DNA from: Parabacteroides massiliensis
GTDB taxonomy: Bacteria; Bacteroidota; Bacteroidia; Bacteroidales; Tannerellaceae
Length of the DNA stretch: 64,000 nucleotides
Assembly (NCBI RefSeq): GCF_900155425.1
Contig: NZ_LT700192.1
Coordinates: 272,215 to 336,214, forward strand
Reading direction: 5' to 3'
A program made the translations under genes and the position numbers. Below, piece by piece: positions 61,817-64,000 of this stretch. The number at the start of each line of letters is the position of its first letter. Position 1 is the stretch's first letter. The notes below the pieces were generated by a model. The model had not been told where the DNA came from, ran no database searches, and saw only the letters and a list, made by a program, of their open reading frames with translations.

Positions 61817-62980
61817 ATGAAGGCAATAAAAATTTTTTCGTGTTTGATTTTAGCAAGTTTATTTACCAATGTTAATGCCCAGTTACGGGTTCTGTCGGAT
61901 GGACGTGTGCAGGCGGGGACATTTATGCCGAATCAAGATTATGACAATATTATGACTTTTCAAGTGTTGGGAAAATATGGGGATATGCATGCTGGTGCAA
62001 AAATGCCTTTTGGTGATTTCGGAAGATATCAGAATCAGTCTTTAAATGTTTTTCTTGGCGAGTATGGAACGACAGATAGCGATCAGCTTTGGTTACATGG
62101 GAAATTAGGTGTTTTTCTGACAGCTACCGGTTATGCCAATAAGGTGATAGCTTATTACAATCCTGCTTCAAATAGTAATTTCGTTTTTAATACAAACCTT
62201 GTGGTGAACGGTGTCAACATCACTTCGGATGTCCGGTTAAAGGATAATATTCAATCGATAGAAGATCCATTGGGAACACTTTCTCAAATAGATGGGGTAT
62301 CTTATACTTATCGTTTGTCTGAAATTCAGGAAGCCCGTGAACCCGAAGAGGCTGTATTTTCAGGAACGTCAAACTCTGAGATATCAATATCTGGTGCTAC
62401 TTCTTCAACTGATAATACTGCTGTGACAGCAAAGGATGTAGAATATCAGCGTCTCCAACAAGAAATAGATCAACGGGAAGCTGCGGAAGCCAACCGTAGG
62501 CGGATCGGTTTTCTTGCTCAGGATATCCAAAAGGTTTTACCTGAACTGGTTCAAACAAACGAAAAAGGAATCATGTCGATTGACTATACCGGCTTTATTC
62601 CCCTGATAGTGGAAAGCTTAAAGCAAATGCAACAAACTATTCAAGATCAGCAGAAAGAGATCGAAACACTGCAAAGTCTTTTACCGGCTGAAACAAAATC
62701 CATGTTTCGGTCCACATCCAATGAAGAGGTGAGCGTGGTCGAGGGAGCGAAACTATTTAACAGGGCAGGTGCTTCCGTTTCTTATACATTGCCGTCAACT
62801 TATAATACCGCCGATCTGAAAATCTTTGATATTTCTGGGAAATTGTTGAAAAAAGTCGTCTTGACTGGCAACAACAGCATTGTTGAAATCAATCCGTCGG
62901 AGATAGGGCTTGGGACATTCGTCTATACGCTTTTTGTTGACAATAAGAAAGCTGATATATTGAAAAAGTTTATTAATTAG
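61817..62980 (+). CDS. Surface protein with peptidase S74 chaperone and sorting domain
   Basis: The start at 61817 (MKAIKIFSCLILASLFTNVN) gives a signal peptide and 387 residues. The region 120-330 has SDVRLKDNIQSIEDPLGTLS, RRIGFLAQDIQKVLPELVQT and MSIDYTGFIPLIVESLKQMQ, the intramolecular chaperone (endosialidase tail) type, followed by a coiled coil. The end (LKIFDISGKLLKKVVLTG, then GLGTFVYTLFVDNKKADILK) fits a type IX C-terminal sorting domain. So it is a trimeric, self-cleaving, secreted or surface-attached protein. Known S74 proteins include phage tail spikes. Confidence 0.8.
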   Translation: MKAIKIFSCLILASLFTNVNAQLRVLSDGRVQAGTFMPNQDYDNIMTFQVLGKYGDMHAGAKMPFGDFGRYQNQSLNVFLGEYGTTDSDQLWLHGKLGVFLTATGYANKVIAYYNPASNSNFVFNTNLVVNGVNITSDVRLKDNIQSIEDPLGTLSQIDGVSYTYRLSEIQEAREPEEAVFSGTSNSEISISGATSSTDNTAVTAKDVEYQRLQQEIDQREAAEANRRRIGFLAQDIQKVLPELVQTNEKGIMSIDYTGFIPLIVESLKQMQQTIQDQQKEIETLQSLLPAETKSMFRSTSNEEVSVVEGAKLFNRAGASVSYTLPSTYNTADLKIFDISGKLLKKVVLTGNNSIVEINPSEIGLGTFVYTLFVDNKKADILKKFIN

Positions 62981-63014
62981 AACGATTGACTTTGAATAAT
63001 AATGTAAGATCGGT

Positions 63015-63395
63015 ATGAAGAAAAATATATTTATCAATGCCTGTTTTTTATTGTTTTTACTGTTTTGTTTTTCAAATTCGATAGAGGCAGTGGAACCGGA
63101 AGATACCACACGAGTTTATTCTGCTCGTTCATGCGTGAGTGTTTTTGAAAATCAAACAGTCTCATCTTCGCGTACCATAGCAGGTTGTGATTCTCTTATC
63201 GTGCGTGGTGTGACGGTTTCTGATGTGGGAAATTTAACGCTTACGGCTCCAGACTATGTGGTTCTTTATGGAGCGTTTGAAGTGGTTCAAGGGGGAATTC
63301 TTAGTATTAATGAGAAAGAAGAACCTTTGATCTTTAAATTTTCTTATGATGCGGCAGGAAATAGAATTTTGAGGCAGACACAGGCTGTTCAATAA
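63015..63395 (+). CDS. Small secreted protein ending in an RHS-like repeat
   Basis: The 126-residue protein has a signal peptide (MKKNIFINACFLLFLLFCFS) and a beta-helix-like part (LTLTAPDYVVLYGAFEVVQG). It ends FKFSYDAAGNRILRQTQ, the start of a YD/RHS repeat (YDAAGNR). It lies 34 bp after the S74 gene and 16 bp before the SpvB-like gene. It may be a stub of a larger RHS-type protein or a cap protein for the following one. Confidence 0.65.
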   Translation: MKKNIFINACFLLFLLFCFSNSIEAVEPEDTTRVYSARSCVSVFENQTVSSSRTIAGCDSLIVRGVTVSDVGNLTLTAPDYVVLYGAFEVVQGGILSINEKEEPLIFKFSYDAAGNRILRQTQAVQ

Positions 63396-63411
63396 AAGAT
63401 TGATATAAATT

Positions 63412-64000
63412 ATGAATAAACATATAATATGCATACTGTTATTTTGGGTCGTTTCTGTATGTGGGATGTCTCAGAATACATCGAATATCTCCGGTTCTTT
63501 CGATATTGGTCCTGTCGGCAATGCTACCTACAATATTCCGGTTGATTTACCTTCTGGTACGGCAGGAGTTAAACCTGATGTATCTATTGTCTATAATAGT
63601 TTTTCCGGAGATGGAGTTATGGGAAAGGGTTTTTCTCTTTCGGCTATCTCTTCCATCACAAGGGTTAATTCGACTGTATTTCATAGTGGATATATTAGCG
63701 ATATAGAGTTTGATGATACGGACAAATATATGCTCGATGGAAATCGTTTGATATATGACGGGATGACACAGCAATACAGGACAGAGATAAATCCTTATTC
63801 ACAAATAAAGATATTTTCACCGAATACATCTTCTGCTCATTTTGAAGTGCGGACAAAAGATGGTTTGATTATGGAATATGGGAATACTACGGATTCCCGA
63901 TTATGTGCACAATCTCCTCACACGGATCAGGTTGCGTTCTGGATGTTAAGCAAGGTGAGGGATCGTGTCGGTAATTACTACACATATACTTACGATAAAG
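63412..64000 (+). CDS. SpvB/RHS-type secreted protein (5' part, runs off window)
   Basis: The frame opens with a signal peptide (MNKHIICILLFWVVSVCGMS), then GSFDIGPVGNATYNIPVDLP and YNSFSGDGVMGKGFSLSAIS, which match the SpvB N-terminal domain of TcdB/RHS-type insecticidal toxin complexes. It continues to the last base (VGNYYTYTYDK) without a stop, so at least 196 residues are present. In this family, large size and C-terminal RHS repeats with a variable tip are typical; the tip is not in the window. Confidence 0.85.
   Translation, partial: MNKHIICILLFWVVSVCGMSQNTSNISGSFDIGPVGNATYNIPVDLPSGTAGVKPDVSIVYNSFSGDGVMGKGFSLSAISSITRVNSTVFHSGYISDIEFDDTDKYMLDGNRLIYDGMTQQYRTEINPYSQIKIFSPNTSSAHFEVRTKDGLIMEYGNTTDSRLCAQSPHTDQVAFWMLSKVRDRVGNYYTYTYDK

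Overview
The window comes from a member of the Bacteroidales, most likely Parabacteroides or Bacteroides. The reasons are a SusC/SusD pair with a FecR-type anti-sigma gene, many six-bladed beta-propeller lipoproteins, an IntDOT-type integrase, a type IX-like C-terminal sorting domain, and TAnnTTTG-like promoter boxes. The genus cannot be fixed from sequence alone. No rRNA, tRNA or CRISPR array was seen.

1-11,850 (+ strand): a tandem, partly decayed array of one repeated cassette. The intact order is beta-propeller lipoprotein, TMTC/PMT-like membrane glycosyltransferase, small peptide with a conserved leader and a variable Cys-rich tail, second beta-propeller lipoprotein, thioredoxin-fold protein, signal peptidase I, GT2 glycosyltransferase. 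There are two intact peptide genes (82 and 8066), one deletion pseudogene (3817), one orphan tail (5333), and the 3' end of a further upstream copy at position 1. The genes overlap or nearly touch. I infer a system that exports, trims, oxidises and perhaps glycosylates a diversified peptide. This is the best candidate here for an undescribed system.

11,889-24,394 (+): a polysaccharide-utilisation-type locus. It has a FecR anti-sigma gene broken by a 44-bp tandem duplication, SusC with an STN domain, SusD, a secreted sugar isomerase-type TIM barrel, a Tat-exported Gfo/Idh/MocA oxidoreductase and a large HEAT-like/double DUF1080 protein. The last three fit a 3-keto-glycoside pathway.

24,400-42,240 (mostly -): accessory DNA. 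Decayed mobilisation genes and a serine recombinase come first. Then an ECF sigma gene is split by an integrative mobilisable element of about 11.2 kb (26,320-37,576) bounded by 19-bp imperfect repeats. The element carries an integrase, HTH protein, SF3 helicase, Toprim primase, MobV relaxase (frameshifted), a candidate oriT, a structured RNA candidate, a RecD-like helicase and a TPR/OB-fold protein. A RhuM-like gene pair, an IS110 element and an IS with a 5-bp target duplication follow.

42,600-61,300: a second, decaying accessory island. It holds an HTH/SecB-like pair with a nonsense-broken upstream gene (a toxin-antitoxin-chaperone arrangement), an extra DNA polymerase sliding clamp, a paralogous pair of unknown genes, FtsK-like and zinc-ribbon pseudogenes, an IS605-type element with intact tnpB but amber-interrupted tnpA, a DprA-like/ComF-like pair, two HU genes and an IS982-type transposase remnant.

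61,600-64,000 (+): a short double-glycine-leader peptide, a peptidase S74-chaperoned surface protein with a C-terminal sorting domain, a small secreted protein and the start of an SpvB/RHS-type toxin-like protein that runs off the window.
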